48,845 bases of DNA from Brotaphodocola catenula (GTDB taxonomy: Bacteria; Bacillota; Clostridia; Lachnospirales; Lachnospiraceae), in NCBI GenBank assembly GCA_020686985.1, contig JAJEPU010000025.1:1-48845 (forward strand), read 5' to 3'. The translations under genes were made by a program, and so were the position numbers. The number at the start of each line of letters is the position of its first letter. The first letter of the stretch is position 1. Shown here piece by piece: positions 5,989 through 13,409 of this stretch. A model generated the notes under the pieces. It was not told the DNA's origin. It saw only the letters and a program-made list of their open reading frames with translations, and ran no database searches.

Positions 5989-8028
5989 TCACAGCAAAAG
6001 TCCAACACGATAAACCACAAAAGTAACAGCCCAGGCCACAACCAACTGGAACAGGGCCGAGAACAGCATCCACCTTGTACTGCCGGATTCCTTGCGAATT
6101 GTAGCTAGGGCCGCTGCACAGGGAACGTAAAGCAGGCAGAAAATCATCAGGCAAAACGCATTGAGCTGTCCAAAACCGGCTGCACCCAGGATGCCGACCA
6201 ATGTATCCATTCCCGCGCCGGAGTTGATATTGGGAATCCCAAACAGAACGGCACAACTGGACACCACAACCTCTTTTGCAGAGATGCCAGCAATCAGAGC
6301 AACCGCTATCTGCCAGAATCCCAGTCCAATCGGTGCAAAGATCGGTACAAGCCAATGGCCCAGGATAGACCCGAAGCTGTCTGCCATTTCCGTAGTATAG
6401 CCATGCGGCCCAAAGTTCAGGATCACCCACATGAGGATAGATGCTACAAAGATGGTAGTACCTGCTTTGGTAAGGTAGTCCTTTACCTTTTCCCATACAT
6501 AGATTGCCACAGTTCTGGCGCTGGGGGCCTTATATTCCGGCAGCTCAATCAGCAGATAATTTTCCGATTTTCTCCGGTCAATCAAATGGATGATCGCCGC
6601 TACCAGGATAGCGACCACCAGGCCGATCAGGTACATGGAATAGGCCACGAGCATGGCGCGTTCCTGAAAGAACATCTCGGCAAACAAGATGTAGATTGGC
6701 AGACGGGCGCTGCAACTCATAAAGGGCGTAATCAACATGACCTTAAAACGGTCACGCCGGTTTTCCAAAGACCGTGAAGCCATGATTGCCGGAACAGTGC
6801 AGCCAAATCCCAAAATCATGGGGATAAATGCCCGTCCGGAAAGTCCCAGCTTGCTCATAATCCCTTCCATGACATACGCAACACGGGCCATATATCCGCT
6901 GTCCTCCAGAAAAGCCAATGCCAGAAACAGAATGAAAATGTTCGGCAGGAAAGTCAGGATACCGCCCACACCGGCGATGATGCCGTCTACCAGCAGGGAG
7001 CGCAGCACTTCATTGACCCCGACAGCAATCAGTCCATCGCTTATCAATGCCGACAGGCTTTCAATTCCTAATTCTAGGAATCCTTTCAGCCAATCGCCAA
7101 TGGTAAAGGTCAGGAAGAACACCGCCGCCATGACAACGAGGAAAATCGGGATGCTCCAAAACTTATGCGTCAATACACGGTCTGCCTTTTCCGTCAAAGC
7201 GTCTTGACGATCCTTATTGACCAGAACCTCCCTGATGATTTCCTCGATAAAATCATACTTCTCATTGATAATGTCGGATTCATAGTTCCGGTCGATCACA
7301 TCCGGCATATTGACCGGATAACGTGCAGAGATTTCCTTATCCTGCTCCAGCAGCTTAATGGCGTGCCAGCGGTAATTGGACAGGTTCGGATATTTCCGCT
7401 TCAGCTCTGCCATGATAAGATCAATCTTGTCCTCAATAGCATCACTGTAAACCATTGCGTATTCTGAATGGTGGTCGTGCCGGTGTTTTGGAGTATATTT
7501 ATGATGATGAATCAGACACTCCGGATCTTTACAGTCTTTATGGTGCGCGGCTGCATGAAGTAGCACATCCAGTCCTGTCCGTTTTCTGGCTGAAACTGGA
7601 ATGACCGGGATGCCCAGCATTTCCGGCAGTCTGTGTGTGTCAATCTCCATGCCGCGCTTTTCCACAATGTCCATCATGTTCAGCGCCAGCACAACCGGCT
7701 TGCCCAGCTCCAAAAGCTGCAAAGTTAAGTATAGGTTTCGCTCCAGAGCGGAAGCGTCCGCAACATCAATAATCACATCGACTTCATCGCTTAGTATAAA
7801 CTGTCTGGATACCTGTTCTTCCATTGTGTAGGAGGTCAGGCTGTAAGTGCCAGGAAGATCGACCAGTCGAATATTCAGATCATGGTCTTTAATGGCACCC
7901 TCTACTTTCTCAACGGTTACACCTGGCCAGTTTGCCACTTTCAGATTTGCACCGGTGTAAGCATTGAAAAGTGTTGTCTTTCCGCAGTTCGGATTTCCGA
8001 TGAAGCCGATAGTCAAATTTTCTCTCAT
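5989..8028 (-). CDS. feoB: Ferrous iron transporter FeoB
   Basis: A 679-residue FeoB, the GTPase-linked membrane protein that imports Fe(II). The N-terminal G domain has G1 GNPNCGKT (11-18), the switch region NWPGVTVEK, G3 DLPG (57-60), G4 NMMD (117-120) and G5 SAR (146-148). The membrane region carries the conserved FeoB Gate motifs (GCTVPA; KEVVVSSCAVLFG). A His-rich insert at about 162-188 holds about eleven His and two Cys between the G domain and the helical region, which could bind metal. It is slightly short for the family but complete. It starts 6 bases after feoA, so translation is probably coupled. Confidence 0.97.
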   Translation of the reverse strand: MRENLTIGFIGNPNCGKTTLFNAYTGANLKVANWPGVTVEKVEGAIKDHDLNIRLVDLPGTYSLTSYTMEEQVSRQFILSDEVDVIIDVADASALERNLYLTLQLLELGKPVVLALNMMDIVEKRGMEIDTHRLPEMLGIPVIPVSARKRTGLDVLLHAAAHHKDCKDPECLIHHHKYTPKHRHDHHSEYAMVYSDAIEDKIDLIMAELKRKYPNLSNYRWHAIKLLEQDKEISARYPVNMPDVIDRNYESDIINEKYDFIEEIIREVLVNKDRQDALTEKADRVLTHKFWSIPIFLVVMAAVFFLTFTIGDWLKGFLELGIESLSALISDGLIAVGVNEVLRSLLVDGIIAGVGGILTFLPNIFILFLALAFLEDSGYMARVAYVMEGIMSKLGLSGRAFIPMILGFGCTVPAIMASRSLENRRDRFKVMLITPFMSCSARLPIYILFAEMFFQERAMLVAYSMYLIGLVVAILVAAIIHLIDRRKSENYLLIELPEYKAPSARTVAIYVWEKVKDYLTKAGTTIFVASILMWVILNFGPHGYTTEMADSFGSILGHWLVPIFAPIGLGFWQIAVALIAGISAKEVVVSSCAVLFGIPNINSGAGMDTLVGILGAAGFGQLNAFCLMIFCLLYVPCAAALATIRKESGSTRWMLFSALFQLVVAWAVTFVVYRVGLLL

Positions 8029-8034
8029 CGGAAT

Positions 8035-8250
8035 TTACCCCACTAAAATATTCTTTGTGATATTGCGCCCAAGTGCAAAGCGTGTTCCCCTGACTTTCAC
8101 AATCAGGACACCCCGACTTTTGCTGTTCAGAACAGCGATAGAGGTTCCACGGGTCATCCCAAGGGCCTCCAAACGCTTTTCTATATTGACAGGCAGATCA
8201 ATATCCTCAACTTTATATTCATTTCCTATTTTTCCATCGCAAAGATACAT
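8035..8250 (-). CDS. feoA: FeoA, SH3-like partner of FeoB
   Basis: A 71-residue SH3-like protein with the family pattern: EKRLEALGMTRGTSIAVLN, then a Gly-Val turn and a final RFALGRNITKNILV strand. FeoA is thought to bind FeoB and support iron uptake. It lies between the MATE gene (13-base gap) and feoB (6-base gap) in one operon. Length is normal. Confidence 0.95.
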   Translation of the reverse strand: MYLCDGKIGNEYKVEDIDLPVNIEKRLEALGMTRGTSIAVLNSKSRGVLIVKVRGTRFALGRNITKNILVG

Positions 8251-8263
8251 GAACGCTCCCTCC

Positions 8264-9637
8264 TCACCGATTTACGGAAGAAGTCTCCGGCAGCTTGCCA
8301 AACTCATAAAGCATCATAGAAACGGTAATAACCACCAGAATTGCATCTGTCAGAGCAATCGCCAGCCATACGCCACGAATACCCATGCCGCCGATCATCG
8401 GAAGAACCACGCAGAGAGGAATAAACAGAATGATCTGGCGGAACAGCACCAGCCAAGTTGCCTTTTTCGCCTTGCCCAAAGACTGGAACAGGGTTACGGC
8501 AATCATAAAGCTGCCTTGCAGGACATAAGTGCTGAACATGATGCGGAAGTTGGTTGCACCCGATGCCGCGATACCCGGCGTTGTCAGGAACATGGATAAA
8601 ATCTTCTCTGGAAACAGCTCGGCAGGAATATAGAACACCAGCGACAGCAGCGTTGCAGCAGTAATAAAAACCCTGGTCAGCGTCTTTACCCGGTCATAGT
8701 CCTTTGCACCATAGTTTGTACCGGCGGCAGGCTGGAATCCCTGACTGATCCCCCACAGAGGAACGAAAGAGAAATTCCAGAAGCGGAGCGCCGCACCTAA
8801 AAGAAGCTGTGAAGTTTCCCCGCCATAGTTCGATGCCACACGATAGATCACTGTCTGCTGTACCAGGGTCAGAATCTGCATCAACAGAGCAGATACCCCG
8901 ACAGAAAGAACCTGGGGAAGCAGTTCTCCGTCAATGCGGATGCGCCCAATCTTCACATGAGGACTTTTTTTCTTGAAATACCACAGCGTAATTGCAGCTT
9001 GGACAAACTGGGAGAAAATCGTTGCATAAGCAGCCGCCTCAATGCCCATACCGTAGGGATTCAGGATACTGATAAAAATAGGGTCAAGAATGATATTCAA
9101 AATAGCGCCGCTGGCAATAATGGTCATTGCCCTTTTGAGCTGGCCTTCTCCACGGATGACCATGTTGGCGCTCTGGAAGAAGTTTACGAACAGAGAACCG
9201 GCGAATACGATCCGCAGATATTTCTCAGCGTAATTCAGAATGTTATCGCTGGCTCCGGTCAGGGACAGAAGCTGGCGGGTGAAAACCATACCCACAACAG
9301 TGTAGATGACGGACAACAGAAGAACCATCGCAACCAAGTTGCCCATGATCTTCTTAATTGTGTTCTCGTCCTTCTTACCGATAGCGCGGGACAGTACCGA
9401 TGCAGAACCCACGCCCAGCATTGCCGCTGAACCGGCATTGATAAGGGTTAAAGGATAGGATACCGATATGGCTCCCATCTGCACGTCACCAACCATCTGC
9501 CCGACAAAGATGGAATCCATCATGTTATAAAGCCCAACGACCACCATGCCAAGAACCGCAGGGATGCTAAGTTCAATCATCAGCGGCCAGGGATTTTTTG
9601 TTAAGAGCTTTGTTCTTGTGTCAAGTGCCTGTTTCAT
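8264..9637 (-). CDS. MATE-family multidrug/metabolite efflux transporter
   Basis: A 457-residue integral membrane protein with about twelve predicted segments in two homologous halves and the MATE entry signature near the N-terminus (PAVLGMVVVGLYNMMDSIFVGQ, key residues N, D, F-G). Such pumps use Na+ or H+ to export cations or metabolites. An in-frame GTG one codon earlier could also start it; GGAGG is 9 bases from the ATG. It leads the MATE-feoA-feoB operon. Being first in an iron operon with a shared operator suggests an iron-linked task such as exporting a toxic or iron-binding compound, though the substrate cannot be read from sequence. Confidence 0.93.
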   Translation of the reverse strand: MKQALDTRTKLLTKNPWPLMIELSIPAVLGMVVVGLYNMMDSIFVGQMVGDVQMGAISVSYPLTLINAGSAAMLGVGSASVLSRAIGKKDENTIKKIMGNLVAMVLLLSVIYTVVGMVFTRQLLSLTGASDNILNYAEKYLRIVFAGSLFVNFFQSANMVIRGEGQLKRAMTIIASGAILNIILDPIFISILNPYGMGIEAAAYATIFSQFVQAAITLWYFKKKSPHVKIGRIRIDGELLPQVLSVGVSALLMQILTLVQQTVIYRVASNYGGETSQLLLGAALRFWNFSFVPLWGISQGFQPAAGTNYGAKDYDRVKTLTRVFITAATLLSLVFYIPAELFPEKILSMFLTTPGIAASGATNFRIMFSTYVLQGSFMIAVTLFQSLGKAKKATWLVLFRQIILFIPLCVVLPMIGGMGIRGVWLAIALTDAILVVITVSMMLYEFGKLPETSSVNR

Positions 9638-9671
9638 CACTCTATTCCTCCTGGTCTATTTTAATTACAAG

Positions 9672-9708
9672 GTATCCAGCAAAACGCGCCAGTGACGCGC
9701 CTCGCTGG
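9672..9708 (-). promoter_or_regulatory. Leader hairpin of the MATE-feo operon
   Basis: Outer arms ATCCAGC/GCTGGAT enclose GCGC repeats in the 5' leader, about 35 bases before the MATE start. No T run follows, so it is probably a stability or regulatory structure rather than a terminator. The remaining gap 9638-9844 holds the shared operator and a hairpin, no gene. Confidence 0.4.
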
Positions 9709-9762
9709 ATTAACCATATCTAACTAACCACTTAAAGTATATAAAAACCGGGCTTCTTTGTA

Positions 9763-9798
9763 CGCTCCCAACCGCAGGATTTACAATCCAATCTGAAA
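9763..9798 (-). promoter_or_regulatory. Shared operator copy 2 and MATE-feo promoter region
   Basis: Matches copy 1 at 30 of 36 ungapped positions, including GCAGGAT and CAATCCAATC. On the minus strand it lies upstream of a TATACT -10 (about 9737-9742) with a poor -35, the usual layout for an activator-dependent promoter. Confidence 0.65.
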
Positions 9799-9806
9799 CG
9801 AATTTA

Positions 9807-9839
9807 GGAGCGGAAAGGACATAAGGCCCTTCCCGCTCC
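9807..9839 (-). terminator. Hairpin after csoR
   Basis: GGAGCGG-AAGG arms face each other across an 8-9 base loop, 5 bases after the csoR stop. The T run is weak (TAAATT), so termination may be partial, with readthrough into the MATE-feo promoter region. Confidence 0.5.
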
Positions 9840-9844
9840 CGTTG

Positions 9845-10108
9845 TTACTGTATCATTTTTTCCAGTAATTTCAGGGCTTCTTCCAGTTTTGGATTTACAG
9901 CGTCCGTTTGCAGGGCATCCCGGACGCAGCTTCGTATATGGGCTTGCAAAATCTGCTGATTGGCGCTTTTTAATAACGCCTGCGTAGCAAGAAGCTGATT
10001 GGAAATATCCACGCAATAGCGATTTTCCTCAACCATTTGCAGGATACCGTCTAACTGTCCTCTGGCGATTTTTAGCTTGTGAACAATATCGCCTTTCTTG
10101 GCCTTCAT
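9845..10108 (-). CDS. csoR: CsoR copper-sensing repressor
   Basis: An 87-residue all-helical CsoR/RcnR-family protein. Cys32, His57 and Cys61 have the same spacing (25 and 4) as the Cu(I) ligands of known CsoR proteins, which separates it from nickel (RcnR) and formaldehyde (FrmR) relatives. CsoR leaves its operator when it binds Cu(I). It begins 10 bases after copA, so the two genes form one operon, and a CsoR-like box lies upstream of copA. Autoregulation of the copA-csoR transcript is likely. Confidence 0.92.
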   Translation of the reverse strand: MKAKKGDIVHKLKIARGQLDGILQMVEENRYCVDISNQLLATQALLKSANQQILQAHIRSCVRDALQTDAVNPKLEEALKLLEKMIQ

Positions 10109-10118
10109 AAACGGCCCG

Positions 10119-12698
10119 TTACTGGATACTGACGAGCTGATAGCCAGCGTCCTCGATAGCAGCTTTCAGCACAGCATCCGGCACATCCTGGTCAAGCTGC
10201 ACCTGGGCCGACTTACTCTCCAGGGAAACATCCACATCCTTGATGCCCTGGATGTCCCGCAGCGCCTTATCAACGTGTTTTACACACATTCCGCAAACCA
10301 TTCCCTCGATTTTCAATACTTTTTCCATGTGAATTGCTCCTTTTCGTTCTTGTTTAATCGTTGTTTGTTCATACATAGGGACTGAATCCCGTTCTGTATT
10401 GGCCTGATGCTTCGCCTTGAACCACCGCAGACGCAGGGCATTGGACACCACGAATACCGAACTGAAACTCATAGCAAAAGCGCCGATCATGGGGTTCAGC
10501 TTCCATGCAAAGGGAAGATAGAATACGCCTGCCGCCACCGGAATCCCGATGATGTTGTAGATAAACGCCCAGAACAGATTTTGCTTGATGTTGCGGATAA
10601 CCGCCTTACTAAGCTGGATTGCCGTGGACACATCCAGCAGATCGCTTTTCATCAAAACAATGTCCGCTGACTCAATCGCCACATCCGTTCCGGCCCCGAT
10701 AGCGATACCAACATCCGCTCTGGCAAGGGCCGGAGCATCGTTGATACCGTCACCGACCATCGCCACCTTCTTACCGACGCTCTGCAAACGACGGATTTCC
10801 TTCTCCTTGTCCTGGGGGAATACCTCTGCCACAACACGATCCACGCCGACCTGACGCCGAATCGCTTCTGCGGTCTTTGCGTTGTCGCCGGTCAGCATGA
10901 CCACCTCAATGCCCATGCCGGTCAATTCCGCTATGGCCTGCTTGCTGGTGGGCTTAACTACATCCGCCACGGCAATGACACCAATAAGCTGACCGCCACG
11001 GGCAAAGAACAGAGGTGTTTTCCCGTCAACCGCCATTTCCTCGCCCAACTGAAGGAGTGCGCCGCCATTGATGCCATTTGCCGCCATCAGTCGGCGGTTT
11101 CCGGCAAGGCACGTTTCGTTTCCGATCTGACCCACAAGGCCCTGACCGGGAATCTGCTTGAAATCATCCACCGGGAGGAAGGAAAGTTGTGCTTTTTCGG
11201 CCTCTGCCACAATCGCGTCCGCCAGCGGATGCTCGGACAGCTTTTCCAGCGAAGCAGCGATTTGCAGCATCTCCTTTTGTGGAACACCCTCTTTGCAGAG
11301 CATATTTGTCACCACGGGCGTACCCTGGGTAATCGTGCCGGTCTTATCCAGCACAACCGTATCAATGTTATGGGCCGTTTCCAGGGCCTCCGCCGATTTA
11401 ATCAGGATACCGTTGCTTGCGCCCTTGCCGGTTCCGACCATAATGGCCGTAGGCGTTGCAAGGCCCAGCGCACAGGGACAGGAAATGACCAGGACAGAAA
11501 TGCCGATAGATAGGGCAAATTCAAAGCCATATCCCAACAGCAGCCAGACAATGACTGCAATCAGCGCGATGCTGATAACCACCGGAACAAACACGCCGCT
11601 GACCTTATCAGCCAGTTTCGCAATAGGGGCCTTGGAGCTGGTCGCTTCATCCACCAGACGGACGATCTGTGCCAGCGTGGTATCATCGCCCACCTTGGTG
11701 GCCTGCATCTTGAAATAGCCGGACTTACTTGTGGTCGCGCCGATCACTTTGTCCCCGATATGCTTCTCCACGGGGATGCTCTCGCCGGTCAGGGCAGATT
11801 CATCAACGGAGGAAAAGCCCTCGATGACAATACCATCCACCGGCACAGACTCACCGGCCTTGACAATCAGGGTTTCGCCCAACTGCACTTCTTCCACAGG
11901 CACCTGAAGCTCTTTTCCATCCCGCTCCACGGTAGCTGTTTTGGGAGCCAGATTCATCAGCTTTGTAATTGCATCCGAAGTCTTACCCTTTGCGCGGGCC
12001 TCCAGGGTTTTGCCCAAGGTGATAAGGGTCAGAATCATGCCTGCGGATTCAAAATACAAATCCATCATAAAGCTGTGAACCGTAGCCATATCCCCATGAC
12101 CGAATCCGATGCCGATTTTGTAAATGGCGTAAATGCCATAAACGATTGCGGCGCTGGAGCCTATCGCAATCAGCGAATCCATGTTAGGCGAGCCGTGGAA
12201 CAGGGTCTTGAAGCCCATCCGGTAATATTTGAAGTTGATGAACACCACCGGGATCAGCAGCAGGAATTGGGTAAATGCAAAGCTGATTGCATTTTCCATC
12301 CCCAGCAAGGAGCTGGGGAGCGGCCACCCCATCATGTGACCCATAGAAATATAAAACAGTGGGATCGTAAAAAGGGCAGAAAGCAGCAGCCGCTGTTTCA
12401 TCTGCTTGTATTCTACCTGCGCCGTACTGACCTCCGGTTTTGCTGCCGGTGTGGTCGTGCGGCTCTTGTTTTGTGCGGAGGCTTTGGGAATCGCGCCATA
12501 ACCGGCCTTTTCAACGGCCTGGACGATTCCCGCCGTATCCAAAACGGATTCATCATAAGAAGCAACCATGCTGTTTTTTAACAGGTTGACGGACACTTCT
12601 TTGATGCCAGGTAGCTTTGCCACGCTCTTTTCCACTCTGGTAGAGCAGGCCGAGCAAGTCATACCCGTAATGTCAAATTGCTCCTTTTGCAAAATCAT
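10119..12698 (-). CDS. copA: Copper-exporting P1B ATPase CopA with fused C-terminal CopZ-like domain
   Basis: An 859-residue Cu(I) pump. Order: N-terminal HMA domain with GMTCSAC (Cys15, Cys18), membrane segments, ISCPCALG near 405, DKTGT near 449, [12 protein letters not shown], and the copper-type YN and MSFSS signatures in the last helices. A linker (about 765-790) leads to a second HMA domain with GMVCGMC at the C-terminus, which is unusual for CopA. That domain looks like a CopZ chaperone, and its first Met has its own GGAG site, so a free 69-residue CopZ is probably also made. I set the start at the first ATG after the upstream leader; a longer open frame upstream lacks homology. CsoR is encoded next. 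Confidence 0.95.
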   Translation of the reverse strand: MILQKEQFDITGMTCSACSTRVEKSVAKLPGIKEVSVNLLKNSMVASYDESVLDTAGIVQAVEKAGYGAIPKASAQNKSRTTTPAAKPEVSTAQVEYKQMKQRLLLSALFTIPLFYISMGHMMGWPLPSSLLGMENAISFAFTQFLLLIPVVFINFKYYRMGFKTLFHGSPNMDSLIAIGSSAAIVYGIYAIYKIGIGFGHGDMATVHSFMMDLYFESAGMILTLITLGKTLEARAKGKTSDAITKLMNLAPKTATVERDGKELQVPVEEVQLGETLIVKAGESVPVDGIVIEGFSSVDESALTGESIPVEKHIGDKVIGATTSKSGYFKMQATKVGDDTTLAQIVRLVDEATSSKAPIAKLADKVSGVFVPVVISIALIAVIVWLLLGYGFEFALSIGISVLVISCPCALGLATPTAIMVGTGKGASNGILIKSAEALETAHNIDTVVLDKTGTITQGTPVVTNMLCKEGVPQKEMLQIAASLEKLSEHPLADAIVAEAEKAQLSFLPVDDFKQIPGQGLVGQIGNETCLAGNRRLMAANGINGGALLQLGEEMAVDGKTPLFFARGGQLIGVIAVADVVKPTSKQAIAELTGMGIEVVMLTGDNAKTAEAIRRQVGVDRVVAEVFPQDKEKEIRRLQSVGKKVAMVGDGINDAPALARADVGIAIGAGTDVAIESADIVLMKSDLLDVSTAIQLSKAVIRNIKQNLFWAFIYNIIGIPVAAGVFYLPFAWKLNPMIGAFAMSFSSVFVVSNALRLRWFKAKHQANTERDSVPMYEQTTIKQERKGAIHMEKVLKIEGMVCGMCVKHVDKALRDIQGIKDVDVSLESKSAQVQLDQDVPDAVLKAAIEDAGYQLVSIQ
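10326..10344 (-). promoter_or_regulatory. Internal ribosome binding site and start for a CopZ-like chaperone
   Basis: Inside copA, AAAGGAG lies 8 bases before an in-frame ATG that begins [15 protein letters not shown]. Initiation here would give a 69-residue copper chaperone (10119-10328). The site is as strong as those of true starts nearby, which suggests an ancestral copA-copZ pair joined by loss of a stop codon. Confidence 0.65.
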
Positions 12699-12727
12699 CC
12701 CTTCTTTCTTATAAAGATTTGTGCGAG

Positions 12728-12755
12728 TACCCCTCCCCCGTAGGGAACTAAATAC
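12728..12755 (-). promoter_or_regulatory. CsoR-type operator upstream of copA
   Basis: The minus strand contains CCCTACGGGGGAGGGGTA, 30 bases before the copA start. The CCCTACGGGGG core resembles the operator of the Bacillus subtilis copZA operon as I recall it. Together with csoR in the operon this is a likely copper-controlled site. Confidence 0.6.
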
Positions 12756-12766
12756 CGTTATGAAAA

Positions 12767-12805
12767 GGGGCGTTTGGCATCTTGGGGGAAAGATGCTAAA
12801 GCCCC
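12767..12805 (-). terminator. Leader terminator or attenuator before copA
   Basis: Inner stem GCATCTT/AAGATGC and outer stem GGGGC/GCCCC are followed on the minus strand by TTTTCA. Because it lies upstream of copA on the same strand, it either blocks readthrough or regulates a transcript starting from a TATAAT near 12845-12850. Confidence 0.55.
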
Positions 12806-12873
12806 GAACATAAAGTTTACGCACAAGGTCTTTGACCGTTTTTCATTATACTTATCCTGCTTCTCCTTTGTCT

Positions 12874-12895
12874 GCTCCAAAGTGGAGCTTTTTTT
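12874..12895 (+). terminator. Rightward terminator in the copA-HMA gap
   Basis: GCTCCA-AAG-TGGAGC followed by seven T. No rightward gene precedes it, so it implies an unseen short rightward RNA or insulates the HMA promoter. The whole gap 12699-13089 holds only regulatory sites: CsoR box, two hairpins, shared operator and HMA promoter. Confidence 0.6.
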
Positions 12896-12928
12896 ATCCA
12901 AAGAGAAATGAGGTTTTTTGCTGGAAAT

Positions 12929-12953
12929 CCAATCGGCAGGTTCTCCAATCCAA
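12929..12953 (+). promoter_or_regulatory. Shared operator copy 3 (at the HMA/zinc ATPase promoter)
   Basis: CCAATCGGCAGG-N5-CAATCCAA, identical to copy 1 at all 20 fixed positions. It ends 24 bases before the -35 hexamer of the HMA promoter, a normal place for an AraC-type activator. A second CCGCTCC also lies between it and the promoter. Confidence 0.65.
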
Positions 12954-12977
12954 AGGGCAGAACCGCTCCCAAATCCA

Positions 12978-13006
12978 TTGACTTTGAGGGTTTTCGTGAA
13001 TATACT
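12978..13006 (+). promoter_or_regulatory. Promoter of the HMA and zinc/cadmium ATPase genes
   Basis: TTGACT-17-TATACT, a near-consensus sigma-70 promoter, about 80 bases upstream of the HMA start. Confidence 0.8.
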
Positions 13007-13089
13007 GGCAGCATGAACGATTAAACAATCTTTTAATTGTTCAGCCATATCAAGCCAACCAAATACCAAAATGAAAGGGGGCTTTCTCA

Positions 13090-13308
13090 ATGAAAAAGAC
13101 CATTAAACTGCTTGACCTGGACTGCGGCCATTGTGCTGACAAAATCCAGAACGCCGTGAAGAAGATTGATGGTGTGACCAGCGTATCCGTCAACTTCCTG
13201 GGTCAGAAGATGGTTCTGGAAGCGCCGGACGATCAGTTTGACGCTGTTCTGGCCGAAGCAAAGACGCTGATTAAGCAGATCGAGCCGGACGTGACTGTTA
13301 AGGCGTAA
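13090..13308 (+). CDS. Small heavy-metal-associated (HMA) protein
   Basis: A 72-residue HMA (ferredoxin-like) protein with the metal-binding motif DCGHC (Cys12, Cys15). The Asp before the motif and the lack of GMTCxxC fit HMA domains of zinc/cadmium ATPases rather than copper chaperones. The ATPase gene that follows lacks such an N-terminal domain, so this looks like that domain carried as a separate protein, handing metal to the pump or buffering it. A terminator-like hairpin between the genes would make the small protein more abundant than the pump. Confidence 0.88.
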   Translation: MKKTIKLLDLDCGHCADKIQNAVKKIDGVTSVSVNFLGQKMVLEAPDDQFDAVLAEAKTLIKQIEPDVTVKA

Positions 13309-13320
13309 TGAAAAGCTGGA

Positions 13321-13351
13321 CACCGGCTGCCACAAGGTAGCCGGTGTTTTT
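13321..13351 (+). terminator. Partial terminator between HMA and ATPase genes
   Basis: CACCGGCT/AGCCGGTG stem followed by five T. Since the ATPase gene lacks a clear own promoter in the short gap after it, this probably reduces rather than ends transcription. Confidence 0.7.
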
Positions 13352-13409
13352 CATCAATAGACAGAAAAAGCGTGACACGCTTTATGCTGCAACGAAAGGA
13401 GAATACACT

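Noticed and set aside
12699-12824. 42-codon N-terminal extension of copA in the same frame
   Set aside because: It covers the CsoR box and leader hairpin, has no homology to CopA and no ribosome binding site. The ATG at 12698 begins the normal HMA domain.
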